Source of the DNA: Gammaproteobacteria bacterium
GTDB lineage: Bacteria > Pseudomonadota > Gammaproteobacteria > Steroidobacterales > Woeseiaceae
DNA length: 10,873 nt
Assembly (NCBI GenBank): GCA_030641695.1
Contig: DAOWGY010000185.1
Coordinates: 1-10,873 of the forward strand
Direction: 5' to 3'
In this document: in pieces, positions 1 to 7,047 of the stretch
Position numbering within the stretch: the stretch's first letter is position 1
Layout: every line of letters starts with the position of its first letter
Made by a program: the position numbers and the translations under genes
Notes under the pieces: model-generated
Seen by the model: only the letters and a program-made list of their open reading frames with translations
Told to the model about the DNA's origin: nothing
The model's database searches: none

Positions 1-443
1 ATGAGCATCGTGCCGCCATACCCGATAAACGTACGGCCATCGAGCGTGAACTCGTTACGTTGCGCATGACCGCCGAAGTCGTCGTGGTTGTCCAGGACAA
101 GGATGCGCGCGTTCGGGTCCACATCACGACGGTAGATGTACGCAGCCGACAAGCCACTGATGCCCGCACCGACGACGACGAGGTCGTAGTGCTCGTCTGT
201 TCTCTCGGCCGCCCAATGCTGGCCCTGAACCATGGCGTGGGCCACTTCGAACGAACCCGGGTGCGAACCGCGCATCCCGGTTGCGGCGGGAGGATAGTAC
301 GCTGACGGGCCCTCGACAATCGGCTCGCCGGTTTTTGCGCAGGCAGGTAACAGCGAGGTGCCGATCACAACGCTGACTCCGTTCAGGAAGTCACGCCTGG
401 AGATTGCCCGGTCCAAGCCTAAGCGTCGATCACTTGAGTCCAT
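1..443 (-). CDS. Tat-exported FAD/NAD(P)-binding oxidoreductase, spermidine dehydrogenase-like (partial, 3' end beyond window)
   Basis: Reading the minus strand from ATG at 443-441 gives 147 codons that run off the left edge. The N-terminus carries a twin-arginine signal, SRRDFLNG (R16-R17), followed by a hydrophobic stretch ending in LLPAC (C35). The LPAC could be an imperfect lipobox, so membrane anchoring is possible. After a YYPP...RGSHPGSFE segment comes a dinucleotide-binding Rossmann fold: YDLVVVGAGISGLSAA (GxGxxG at 92-97) and the acidic end of strand 2, ILVLDN (D118), then FGGHAQRNEF. This layout matches, from memory, the Tat-exported FAD proteins annotated as spermidine dehydrogenase (SpdH-like), which oxidise polyamines in the periplasm. 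The catalytic domain is outside the window, so the substrate is unproven. No strong Shine-Dalgarno precedes the ATG. It was chosen because the twin-arginine motif follows at the usual distance. The gene lies outside the tRNA-repeat-bounded segment and may belong to the ancestral chromosome. Confidence 0.82.
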   Translation of the reverse strand, partial: MDSSDRRLGLDRAISRRDFLNGVSVVIGTSLLPACAKTGEPIVEGPSAYYPPAATGMRGSHPGSFEVAHAMVQGQHWAAERTDEHYDLVVVGAGISGLSAAYIYRRDVDPNARILVLDNHDDFGGHAQRNEFTLDGRTFIGYGGTML

Positions 444-551
444 CAGACACGACGGGTACGCTCGTCAGCAAGATTGCGCAAAGCGTGACCCCAACACTCA
501 TTCGAGATACGAAATGCATGCAATGATTCATAGTTGGAATCCGATTAATAG

Positions 552-568
552 TAGTCTGGTGAAGACTA
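552..568. other. Short stem-loop between the flavoprotein gene and the RND gene
   Basis: TAGTCT (552-557) and AGACTA (563-568) form a perfect 6-bp inverted repeat around a 5-nt loop. It lies downstream of the RND permease gene and upstream of the flavoprotein gene, both on the minus strand. The stem is AT-rich and no T-tract follows it on the minus strand, so it is at best a weak terminator or an operator-like dyad for the flavoprotein promoter. Nothing else recognisable was seen in 444-626. Confidence 0.3.
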
Positions 569-626
569 TCAGTGACTTCGTACCACGCTCAAATGCGAGA
601 GTTCCCGTTCGCGGCCTTCAAGCTTT

Positions 627-643
627 TGGTGGCCAGGGGCAGA
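627..643 (+). repeat. 17-nt direct repeat of the tRNA-Phe 3' end (attachment-site-like)
   Basis: TGGTGGCCAGGGGCAGA here is identical, in the same orientation, to 10805-10821. The latter is the last 17 nt of the tRNA-Phe gene on the minus strand (TCTGCCCCTGGCCACCA, including CCA). No other tRNA sequence is present at this copy. A displaced copy of a tRNA 3' end is the usual footprint of site-specific integration into a tRNA gene. It sits 17 nt beyond the RND stop codon, between the efflux operon and the flavoprotein gene. The identity is seen directly; the attachment-site role is inferred. Confidence 0.6.
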
Positions 644-645
644 CC

Positions 646-662
646 GATTCGCGAAGCGAATC
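646..662 (-). terminator. Possible terminator hairpin overlapping the RND stop codon
   Basis: GATTCGC (646-652) and GCGAATC (656-662) form a perfect 7-bp stem around a 3-nt loop, overlapping the TGA of the RND gene at 663-661. On the transcribed minus strand the loop region reads GCTTCGC, a compact and stable fold. There is no T-run after the stem (GGTCTGCC follows), so it does not meet the classic intrinsic-terminator pattern. It may instead protect the 3' end of the efflux mRNA. It directly abuts the tRNA-like repeat at 627-643. Confidence 0.35.
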
Positions 663-3600
663 AGGACGTGGTTGGACTTGGCACCCCCACAGGCTCTAAT
701 GTCCCGGCAATCTTGGCGTGCCGACCTGCCAGCAACAGGTAGACTACCGGCACAACGAACAGCGTAAACAGCGTACCGAAACTCATGCCACCGACGATGA
801 CCCAGCCAATCTGGTGTCTCGCCTCGGCCCCGGCGCCGCTCGCAACGGCCAGCGGCACCGCACCGAGTACCATGGCCCCGGTCGTCATCAGGATCGGCCG
901 CAATCTCAGGCTTGCCGATTGAAGCACCGCGTCGCGCTTTTCCATGCCCTGTGCACGCAGCTGATTGGCGAATTCGACGATCAGAATCCCGTGCTTGGAA
1001 ATAAGCCCGACCAGCGTGACCGCTCCGATCTGCGTATAGATGTTCCAAGACGCATTAATTTCCCACCAGCCCGCGCCGCTGCCTTTGTTGATGACAACCA
1101 GGCACAGGAAAGCACCGAACATCGCGAGCGGCACGGACACCAGTATGATCAGCGGGTCGATGAAACTCTCGAACTGAGCCGACAACACCAGATAGATGAA
1201 TACCAACGCCAGTCCCATCAGTACGAACGCGCTGGAGGCCGATTCCCGAAACTCCCGCGACTGGCCGGCCAGATCGTACAACGCGTCCGGAGCAACTTCG
1301 GCGAGCGCGCCTTCCATCCAGTCAATCGCCTCGCCCATCGTGTAACCAGGGCCGAGACCGGCCGAAATTGTCGCAGAGCGAAGCTTGTTAAAGTGATTGA
1401 GTTCCTTTGCTGCGACGGTTTCAGTCACCGTCGCCAGGTTCTGCAGCTGGATCATCGTGTCGCCCGCGCCGCGCACGAAAATGTTGCTGAGATCTCCGGG
1501 CGTGCGTCGTGAGTCGTCTTCAACCTGCACGATGACGTCATATTGCTCCGACCCCATCTTGAAGCGAGTCACGTTGCGTCCGCCCAGCATGGTTTCAAGT
1601 GTTCGCCCGACGGCGTTTACACTCGCGCCGACGGCGGCGATCTTCTCACGATTGACGTCTACCTTAAGCTCCGGCTTGTTGAGCTTCAGGTCCGAGTCCG
1701 GATTGGTCAGGTTCGGGTTCTCGCTCATCTTGATGATCAGGCGGTCTGCCATCTGGCTGAGTTCGTCCCACGACAGCGTGCTTTGCACGACGAAGCGCAC
1801 CGGTTGCCCAAAATCCCGCAGGCCGAGCGGCGGCGGGGTCACCGGAAACGCCATGATGCCCGCAATGCCAGAGAACCGCGGAAACAGCTCGTCTGCAATT
1901 TGATGTGAGCTACGGTCGCGACCGCGCCAATCCTGCAAACCAACGAAAGTAATCGCGTTGGTAACGCCATTAAAGCCGCTGATGCTGAAGAACCGCTCTT
2001 GCTCGGGCAACTCCGCAAAAATATCGGCCATTTGCTGCGCATACCGGTCGGTGTAGTCGATCGTCGCTCCTTCCGGAGCGGATCCGATTCCGATAAGGAG
2101 ACCCTTATCCTCTGGCGGCGCAAGCTCCTCCGGCAGCACCAGGAATAGCGACACCATGGCTACGATTACCAGCGCGCCGGCACCAACCACGAACAAACGA
2201 CGGTCAAGCAGCCTGTTGAGGACCGCGTGATAGCCCCGATCAAGCCCTCTGAGCAGGCGCTCGCCGAACTCGAACAGCCGACCGTGCGTCTCGTCGTGGC
2301 GTAGCAGTTTCGAGCACATCATCGGCGACAGCGTTAGCGCCGTAAAACCGGAAACCAACACAGCCCCGGCCAGCGTCAGCGCAAACTCGACGAACAGCTT
2401 GCCGCTGCGGCCTGTCGAGAACGCGAACGGCAGGTACACAGCCGACAGCGTTATCGTCATCGCAACGATTGCAAATGCGATCTCGCGACTGCCGGTTAGC
2501 GCCGCTTTGAAGGGCACCATGCCGTTCTCGATATGCCTGTATATGTTCTCGAGCATGACGATCGCGTCGTCGACGACCAGTCCGATGGCCAGCACCATCG
2601 CCAGCAGCGACAGCGTATTGATCGTGAATCCGAACACGTACATTAAGGCAAAGACGCCGATCAGGGACACTGGTATCGTCACGATCGGTATCAACACGGC
2701 GCGCCAGTTGCGCAAGAACAAAAAAATGACGAGCACTACCAGCAGCACTGCTTCGGCCACGGTGACGTAAACTTCCTTGATCGACCGTTCGATAAAGATC
2801 GTGCTGTCGTAGGCAACCTCGACCAGCATGCCCTGCGGCAACGAGCGCGTGATCTGCGGCAGCATTTCACGCAACGCCAGCGATATATCGAGCGGATTCG
2901 CTACGGCCTGTTTGACGATGCCGAGCGGCACCGCGTTGCGCCGGTTGAAGCGTGCACGAAATCGCGAGGAGTCGGCGCCGAGCTCGACCCGCGCCACGTC
3001 GCCCAGACGTACGAGGAAATTGTCGGTCTCCTTGATAATGATCTCGGCGAACTGCTGCGGCTCCCGCAGATCGGTCTCGGCGAGCACGGTGAATTCACGA
3101 TCGTAACTCTCGACGCGCCCGGCGGGCACTTCGATGTTCTGTGCACGCAGTGCAAATTCGACGTCCACCGGCGTCAGTTGGTAACCGGCAAGCCGGTCAG
3201 GGTTCAGCCATATGCGCATCGCGTAGCGATTACTGTAGACCTGAGCCTCCGCAACCCCCGGTATGGTCTGGACTCGGTCTTTAACCAGACGATTTGCAAC
3301 GTCGGCAATCTCGATCAGGTCGTGCCGGTCCGAGGAGAATGCAAGATAGATAATCGGCCGCGCGTCAGCTTCCTGCTTTTGCACGATTGGTTCATTCGCT
3401 TCCTCCGGCAGGGCCCCACGGGCCTGTGCAACTCGATCCCGGACGTCGCTCGCCGCACCGTCGGCGTCGCGAGCGAGTTTGAAGCGCACCGTCACCTGAC
3501 TGCTTTCCGCACGGCTGATCGAACGGATGTAGTCGATACCCTCGATACCTGACAATGCGTCTTCGAGCGGCTTCGTAATCTGCGACTCGATGACCCGGGC

Positions 3601-3729
3601 GTTCGCACCCGGGTACGCGGTAAACACAGTGACGATCGGCTCATCAACATTGGGGATCAACCGAACAGAAAGCCGCTCATAGGAGATGAGTCCGACCAAC
3701 AGGATGATAAGGTTCATCACCGTAGCCAA
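661..3729 (-). CDS. RND multidrug efflux permease, HAE-1 (AcrB/MexB-type)
   Basis: Inner-membrane proton antiporter subunit of a tripartite efflux pump, 1022 residues from the TTG at 3729 (AcrB is about 1049). The N-terminal porter region (SVRLIPNVDEPIVTVFTAYPG) is followed by the TM2-TM6 block. The proton-relay aspartate pair is in GLVVDDAIVMLENI (D387-D388). The second half carries the TM10 lysine in GLISKHGILIVEFANQ (K912), and TM12 lies near the C-terminus. The essential relay residues are therefore present. The gene follows the adaptor gene with a 48-nt gap. TTG is the first standard start codon in frame, but it truncates TM1. The frame stays open upstream to the adaptor stop, and those codons encode ELPALSIRRPV, the usual start of this family. 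The true start is probably ATC at 3765-3763, or an ATG altered there. No outer-membrane TolC-like gene is in the window, and the substrate cannot be predicted. Confidence 0.93.
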   Translation of the reverse strand: MATVMNLIILLVGLISYERLSVRLIPNVDEPIVTVFTAYPGANARVIESQITKPLEDALSGIEGIDYIRSISRAESSQVTVRFKLARDADGAASDVRDRVAQARGALPEEANEPIVQKQEADARPIIYLAFSSDRHDLIEIADVANRLVKDRVQTIPGVAEAQVYSNRYAMRIWLNPDRLAGYQLTPVDVEFALRAQNIEVPAGRVESYDREFTVLAETDLREPQQFAEIIIKETDNFLVRLGDVARVELGADSSRFRARFNRRNAVPLGIVKQAVANPLDISLALREMLPQITRSLPQGMLVEVAYDSTIFIERSIKEVYVTVAEAVLLVVLVIFLFLRNWRAVLIPIVTIPVSLIGVFALMYVFGFTINTLSLLAMVLAIGLVVDDAIVMLENIYRHIENGMVPFKAALTGSREIAFAIVAMTITLSAVYLPFAFSTGRSGKLFVEFALTLAGAVLVSGFTALTLSPMMCSKLLRHDETHGRLFEFGERLLRGLDRGYHAVLNRLLDRRLFVVGAGALVIVAMVSLFLVLPEELAPPEDKGLLIGIGSAPEGATIDYTDRYAQQMADIFAELPEQERFFSISGFNGVTNAITFVGLQDWRGRDRSSHQIADELFPRFSGIAGIMAFPVTPPPLGLRDFGQPVRFVVQSTLSWDELSQMADRLIIKMSENPNLTNPDSDLKLNKPELKVDVNREKIAAVGASVNAVGRTLETMLGGRNVTRFKMGSEQYDVIVQVEDDSRRTPGDLSNIFVRGAGDTMIQLQNLATVTETVAAKELNHFNKLRSATISAGLGPGYTMGEAIDWMEGALAEVAPDALYDLAGQSREFRESASSAFVLMGLALVFIYLVLSAQFESFIDPLIILVSVPLAMFGAFLCLVVINKGSGAGWWEINASWNIYTQIGAVTLVGLISKHGILIVEFANQLRAQGMEKRDAVLQSASLRLRPILMTTGAMVLGAVPLAVASGAGAEARHQIGWVIVGGMSFGTLFTLFVVPVVYLLLAGRHAKIAGTLEPVGVPSPTTS

Positions 3730-3777
3730 AACCGGCCGACGTATCGAAAGAGCGGGAAGTTCGATGGGAGGCTCGCG

Positions 3778-4818
3778 CTAGTTTGTAGCGGCCGTGCGGC
3801 CGGGGACGGACTGCACGGCCGCGCCGTCGTGAAGTTTCATCTGCCCGGCGGTGACAATGACCTCGCCGACTTCGAGACCGGACACGACTTCGACCTCTCC
3901 GGGTCGCCGCTCGCCGAGCCTGACAACGCGTCGCTCAGCCTTGCCGTCGACGACGATGTAAACCGTCTTATTCTGGCCTATCGGCCAGATCGCCTGTTCG
4001 GGAATGATTATCGCGTCCGGTTTGACGCCAAGAGACACTTTGACGCTCACAAACAATCCGGGTCGTAGCTTGAGCTCGCCGTTCGGCAGACTCGCCCGTA
4101 CTTCGAGGTTGTGTCCCTGCACGTCCGATTTCGGCGCGACCGCGGTGATGTTGCCGGCAAATACCTCATCCGGATAGGCATCGACTGTCACTTCGATCAG
4201 CTGACCGGGCTTCACCTTCGGCAGTAATATTTCCGGCACACTGAAATCTACCCGCAGCGGATCGAGCTGAACGACGTCCACGAGCTCCTGACCGGCCGTC
4301 GCGTAATCGCCGACGTTAATCCTGCGGAGGCCGACGAAACCGTCGAACGGTGCGCGAATGACGGTCTTTGACAATTTGGCGCGCGACGACAACAGCCGCG
4401 CAACATCGACGTTATAGTTCGCCCGCGCTGCATCGTATTCGGTCGTCGATATGAGTTGCTTGGCATGCAGCTCCTGTGCGCGCTGGAAAGCTGCATCGCT
4501 ACGTTCGACATTGGCGCGCGCCTCGTTAACCTCGGCCTCGAGCACAGTCGCCTCGAGCGAGTACAGTTTGGCACCCTTCGCGAGCCGCTGGCCCTCCTTG
4601 AAATGTACAACGAGGATCTGCCCTGGCACCTCGGAACGCAGTGTCGCCGAGGCCTCGGCGAGCAACGTGCCAACAGCCTTCACCGAGGACTCAAGTTCAG
4701 TCGTCTGGACCTCCACAGTCTCCACGGACACGGGCATGCTGCCCGGTGGGCCACCCTGTCCGAATGCAGGCAGTGCCATCGCAAGTATCGATAAAGAGAG
4801 TAATTTGAGTCGTCGCAT
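3778..4818 (-). CDS. RND efflux periplasmic adaptor subunit (membrane fusion protein, HlyD/AcrA-type)
   Basis: Periplasmic adaptor linking the RND permease to an outer-membrane channel, 346 residues. It begins with a signal peptide (MRRLKLLSLSILAMALPAFG, about residues 1-20). The first lipoyl half is near 54-88 (SEVPGQILVVHFKEGQRLAKG). A coiled-coil hairpin covers roughly 90-150, rich in Ala, Glu and Arg. The second lipoyl half is IRAPFDGFVGLRRINVGDYA (154-173). A beta-barrel domain follows at about 186-265, then a membrane-proximal domain with IIPEQAIWPIGQ (271-282). Residue C35-type lipidation as in AcrA is absent, so the protein is probably soluble or membrane-associated. The gene is first in a minus-strand operon with the RND permease, and its TAG stop (3780-3778) is in the same frame as the permease. 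A weak GGGAA lies just upstream of the ATG at 4818. Which compound is exported is not visible. Confidence 0.94.
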   Translation of the reverse strand: MRRLKLLSLSILAMALPAFGQGGPPGSMPVSVETVEVQTTELESSVKAVGTLLAEASATLRSEVPGQILVVHFKEGQRLAKGAKLYSLEATVLEAEVNEARANVERSDAAFQRAQELHAKQLISTTEYDAARANYNVDVARLLSSRAKLSKTVIRAPFDGFVGLRRINVGDYATAGQELVDVVQLDPLRVDFSVPEILLPKVKPGQLIEVTVDAYPDEVFAGNITAVAPKSDVQGHNLEVRASLPNGELKLRPGLFVSVKVSLGVKPDAIIIPEQAIWPIGQNKTVYIVVDGKAERRVVRLGERRPGEVEVVSGLEVGEVIVTAGQMKLHDGAAVQSVPGRTAATN

Positions 4819-4990
4819 CGGTTTCCCGTTCGGGGGTGGCGCAACCTTTTTGATCTTCTTGTTGCCGCGCCGCCGGCCCGTGAATCAGACAGGCCGCCAG
4901 GGTCGGAACAAGTTTCGCGGAATAGCGCCGATAACGCCCTGCCGGCCGTAGCCAGTCATTATGCGCCTTTTTGTCCGTTTGGCGGATGTG

Positions 4991-5101
4991 CCCTTCCTGA
5001 AAGAAGGGTGACACTCTATTCCGGAGACATGGGTAACACTTTCTCCCTTTGGGACAGAGCACCGTGTCTTGGAATGAGTGTCATTAAGCGTGCGCTCACG
5101 C
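4991..5101. repeat. Cluster of nested inverted repeats (structured RNA, MITE-like or IS remnant)
   Basis: Several complementary arms are packed together. CCCTTC (4991-4996) pairs with GAAGGG (5003-5008). Directly next, TGACACTCTATTCC (5009-5022) pairs with GGAATGAGTGTCA (5071-5083), 13 bp with one bulged base. Inside it, GGAGA (5023-5027) pairs with TCTCC (5042-5046) and GACA (5053-5056) with TGTC (5065-5068). GCGTG (5088-5092) then pairs with CACGC (5097-5101). GGGTGACACT (5006-5015) also recurs as GGGTAACACT (5031-5040). The pattern resembles, from memory, sequence found at the ends of IS481-like elements, but no transposase remains. It could equally be a structured leader. Confidence 0.45.
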
Positions 5102-5128
5102 CATTTCGATCCCGTCGTTGGTCGATTC

Positions 5129-5157
5129 TTCACCTGAGTGACGTTACTCGCTATGAT
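5129..5157 (+). promoter_or_regulatory. Putative sigma70-type promoter of the ether-lipid operon with a dyad in its spacer
   Basis: TTCACC (5129-5134, 4 of 6 to TTGACA) and TATGAT (5152-5157, 5 of 6 to TATAAT) are separated by 17 nt, placing a start site near 5164. This is about 40-65 nt before the candidate AGPS start codons. The spacer holds a 14-nt imperfect palindrome, GAGTGACGTTACTC (5136-5149), which breaks at a single symmetric base pair. A dyad between the -35 and -10 boxes is a common repressor or MerR-type activator site. No regulator gene is in the window. Confidence 0.45.
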
Positions 5158-5196
5158 ACGTCGATGAAGCTGACCACTCGGTACAAAAGTTCTAAC

Positions 5197-5208
5197 GCAC
5201 TAAAGTGC
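5197..5208 (+). promoter_or_regulatory. Operator-like dyad overlapping the first candidate start of the AGPS-like gene
   Basis: GCACT (5197-5201) and AGTGC (5204-5208) form a perfect 5-bp dyad around AA, downstream of the inferred transcription start. It overlaps the GTG at 5205, which could be a reason to prefer the in-frame GTG at 5229 as the real start. The role is inferred only from symmetry and position. Confidence 0.3.
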
Positions 5209-7022
5209 CACGTCGTGCAGATCTATCGGTGACGCATTCCGATCGCATTGTTCCGGAACCTCCGGTGTTGCAACCTGCGGATGAGGAAAGCAAGTCGGTC
5301 TGGGGCTTCCGCGACACGGCATTTCACATTCACGACGGCGGGGTCGTCAAACTCAGCGGCAACCGCTACGACCTGGCCGGGCAAGAACTTCCCGAATTGC
5401 TGGGCTGGGTCCAGGATACGATCCACTCCGACGTCGGTGCGGACAACCTGAACCCCTCTAATTACCCACCTCCGATTCCCGAACCCCGCATCAACGATGT
5501 CTTCGTCGAGGAAATCGGCAACTTTCTTAACGACGATCAGATCAGCGACGACGCCGAGGCGCGGCTCCGCCACGGTCACGGTCAAACACAGGAGGAAATG
5601 TACCGCATCAAGTACGGTCGGCTCGAGCGGATCCCCGACCTGATCGTCTACCCGACAAAAGATGAAGATGTGGCGGGCCTCGTGCGCGCTGCCCGGAATC
5701 ACGATGTATGCCTGATCCCTTTCGGTGGCGGCACGAACGTAAGCGATGCGTTGCGCTGCCCCGAGCAAGAAGAACGCATGATCGTGTCAGTCGACATGAG
5801 TCAAATGAATCGTGTCTTGTGGATCGATCCTGAAAACCGCATGGCTTGTGTCCAGGCGGGCGCCGTCGGCCGTAATATAGCCGAGCAGCTCGCAGAGCAC
5901 GGATTCACGATGGGCCACGAGCCGGACAGCATTGAGTTTTCTACGCTGGGCGGCTGGATCGCGACACACGCCAGCGGCATGAAAAAAAACCGCTACGGCA
6001 ACATTGAGGACCTGGTGCTCGACGCCACCGTTGTCACCGCCCGGGGCACGCTCGAGCGGCCGGCGGTGGCCCCGCGCGAGTCCATTGGCGTCGGCGACGC
6101 ACGACGCTGGATCTTCGGCTCCGAGGGTAGCTTCGGCATCGTGACGCGAGCGATCATCAAGATTTTCCCGCTGCCCGAGGTTCAGCAGTACGGCTCGATT
6201 GTTTTTCCCGATCTCGAGCAAGGCGTCGCTTTCCTCTACGAACTCACGCAGACGGCGACGCCGCCAGCCAGCGTGAGGCTCGTAGACAACCTCCAGTTCC
6301 AGCTGAGCCAGATGCTCAAGCCCCGCTCTACGGGGCTGAAAAAGCGCAAAAGCGCACTCGAAAAATGGTTTGTAGTCCGGGTGAAGGGCTTCGACCCGAA
6401 GCGCATGACGGCCTGCACACTGGTATTCGAAGGAACGCGCGAACAAGTCGCCGCCGAGCAGCGCAGCGTCTACCAGATCGCGAAGCGTTACGGCGGCATG
6501 AAGGGGGGTGCAGAGAACGGCAAACGAGGCTATCAGCTGACGTTCGGAATCGCGTACCTCCGCGATTGGATCCTGAATCACTTCCTGTTGGCAGAGTCAT
6601 TCGAGACCTCCGTTGCGTGGAGCGAGGCGCTCTCGCTGTGTAAGAACGTCAAGCGACGGTTGCGCGAGGAACACCGCAAGCGGAATTTACCAGGAAAGCC
6701 GTTTGCCACCTGTCGAATCACACAGGTCTACCCGACGGGGGTTTGCGTTTACTTCTACTTTGCTTATTACTTCAAAGGGGTGGAAAATCCGAGTGCGGTT
6801 TACAGCGAGCTTGAACATGCCGCCCGGGACGAGGTTCTGAAGTCGGGCGGCTCGCTGTCACACCACCACGGCATTGGCAAGATAAGGCGTGACTTTTTGC
6901 CACGAGTACTGTCGCCGGGAATGTTGGCCTGGACGCGGGACATAAAAAAAGCCGTGGATCCCGCGAACGTGTTCGGCGCCGGCAACCAAAACTTCCGGTC
7001 CGGGAAAGGCGACGACGCATAA
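5205..7022 (+). CDS. Alkylglycerone-phosphate synthase (AGPS)-like FAD-dependent enzyme, ether-lipid synthesis
   Basis: AGPS (EC 2.5.1.26) replaces the acyl chain of acyl-DHAP with a fatty alcohol and so creates the ether bond. The 605-residue product follows the human enzyme almost block by block. WGFRDTAFHIHDGG is near 33-46. The FAD-binding PCMH-type domain has PFGGGTNVSDAL (172-183), GHEPDSIEFSTLGGW (237-251), HASGMKKNRYGNIEDL (255-270) and FGSEGSFGIVTRA (304-316). The cap domain has RLVDNLQFQ, RGYQLTFGIAYLRD and AESFETSVAW. The active-site region holds the aromatic stretch YFYFAYY (516-522) and the triple histidine SLSHHHGIGK (H553-H555), the hallmark that separates AGPS from D-lactate or glycolate oxidases. 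No peroxisomal signal is expected or seen. Start: GTG at 5205, with GTG at 5229 equally possible (conservation begins about residue 30; neither has a clear Shine-Dalgarno). The gene ends 25 nt before the FAR-GNPAT gene. Confidence 0.93.
   Translation: MPRRADLSVTHSDRIVPEPPVLQPADEESKSVWGFRDTAFHIHDGGVVKLSGNRYDLAGQELPELLGWVQDTIHSDVGADNLNPSNYPPPIPEPRINDVFVEEIGNFLNDDQISDDAEARLRHGHGQTQEEMYRIKYGRLERIPDLIVYPTKDEDVAGLVRAARNHDVCLIPFGGGTNVSDALRCPEQEERMIVSVDMSQMNRVLWIDPENRMACVQAGAVGRNIAEQLAEHGFTMGHEPDSIEFSTLGGWIATHASGMKKNRYGNIEDLVLDATVVTARGTLERPAVAPRESIGVGDARRWIFGSEGSFGIVTRAIIKIFPLPEVQQYGSIVFPDLEQGVAFLYELTQTATPPASVRLVDNLQFQLSQMLKPRSTGLKKRKSALEKWFVVRVKGFDPKRMTACTLVFEGTREQVAAEQRSVYQIAKRYGGMKGGAENGKRGYQLTFGIAYLRDWILNHFLLAESFETSVAWSEALSLCKNVKRRLREEHRKRNLPGKPFATCRITQVYPTGVCVYFYFAYYFKGVENPSAVYSELEHAARDEVLKSGGSLSHHHGIGKIRRDFLPRVLSPGMLAWTRDIKKAVDPANVFGAGNQNFRSGKGDDA
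6319..6337. other. Strong GC hairpin inside the AGPS-like gene
   Basis: AGCCCCG (6319-6325) and CGGGGCT (6331-6337) form a perfect 7-bp GC-rich stem around CTCTA. It lies in the part encoding LKPRSTGLKKRKSALEKW, which is variable between AGPS proteins. The run after it on the plus strand is GAAAAAG rather than T-rich, so it is not an intrinsic terminator for this operon. It could slow ribosomes or be fortuitous. Confidence 0.4.
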
Positions 7023-7047
7023 CTGGATTTATCTTATAGGGGGCGCG

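Larger units (their letters stand above)
4819..5204. other. Divergent intergenic region between the efflux and ether-lipid operons
   Basis: This 386-nt region separates the minus-strand adaptor gene from the plus-strand AGPS-like gene, so promoters for both operons should lie here. No conserved protein was recognised; the short open frames across it (for example 4885-5133 minus and 5008-5232 plus) resemble nothing known. It holds nested inverted repeats at 4991-5101, a rightward promoter candidate at 5129-5157 and a dyad at 5197-5208. For the leftward operon a possible -10 box, CATAAT on the minus strand (4963-4958), has no convincing -35 partner. Confidence 0.6.

Noticed and set aside
515..522. 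TGCATGCA palindrome upstream of the flavoprotein gene.
   Set aside because: Eight-base palindromes are common by chance, and no promoter boxes or second site accompany it.
718..1512. Plus-strand open frame across the 3' half of the RND gene.
   Set aside because: It is antisense to conserved TM10-TM12 sequence and its composition (rich in Arg, Gln and His) is that of a shadow frame.
661..4818. Adaptor-permease fusion by readthrough of the TAG at 3780-3778, since both genes share a frame.
   Set aside because: The adaptor C-terminus is periplasmic and the permease N-terminus is cytoplasmic, so a simple fusion is topologically implausible. Both proteins have normal family lengths when read separately.
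5223..6581. Minus-strand open frames opposite the AGPS-like gene (5223-5768 and 5787-6581).
   Set aside because: The plus strand encodes continuous AGPS conservation through the region, and the antisense products show no family motif.
5205..7022. D-lactate / glycolate oxidase (GlcD-like) annotation for the FAD protein.
   Set aside because: It shares the FAD domain, but the triple histidine SHHHGIGK, the GHEPDS-to-GNIEDL block and the total length match AGPS far better.
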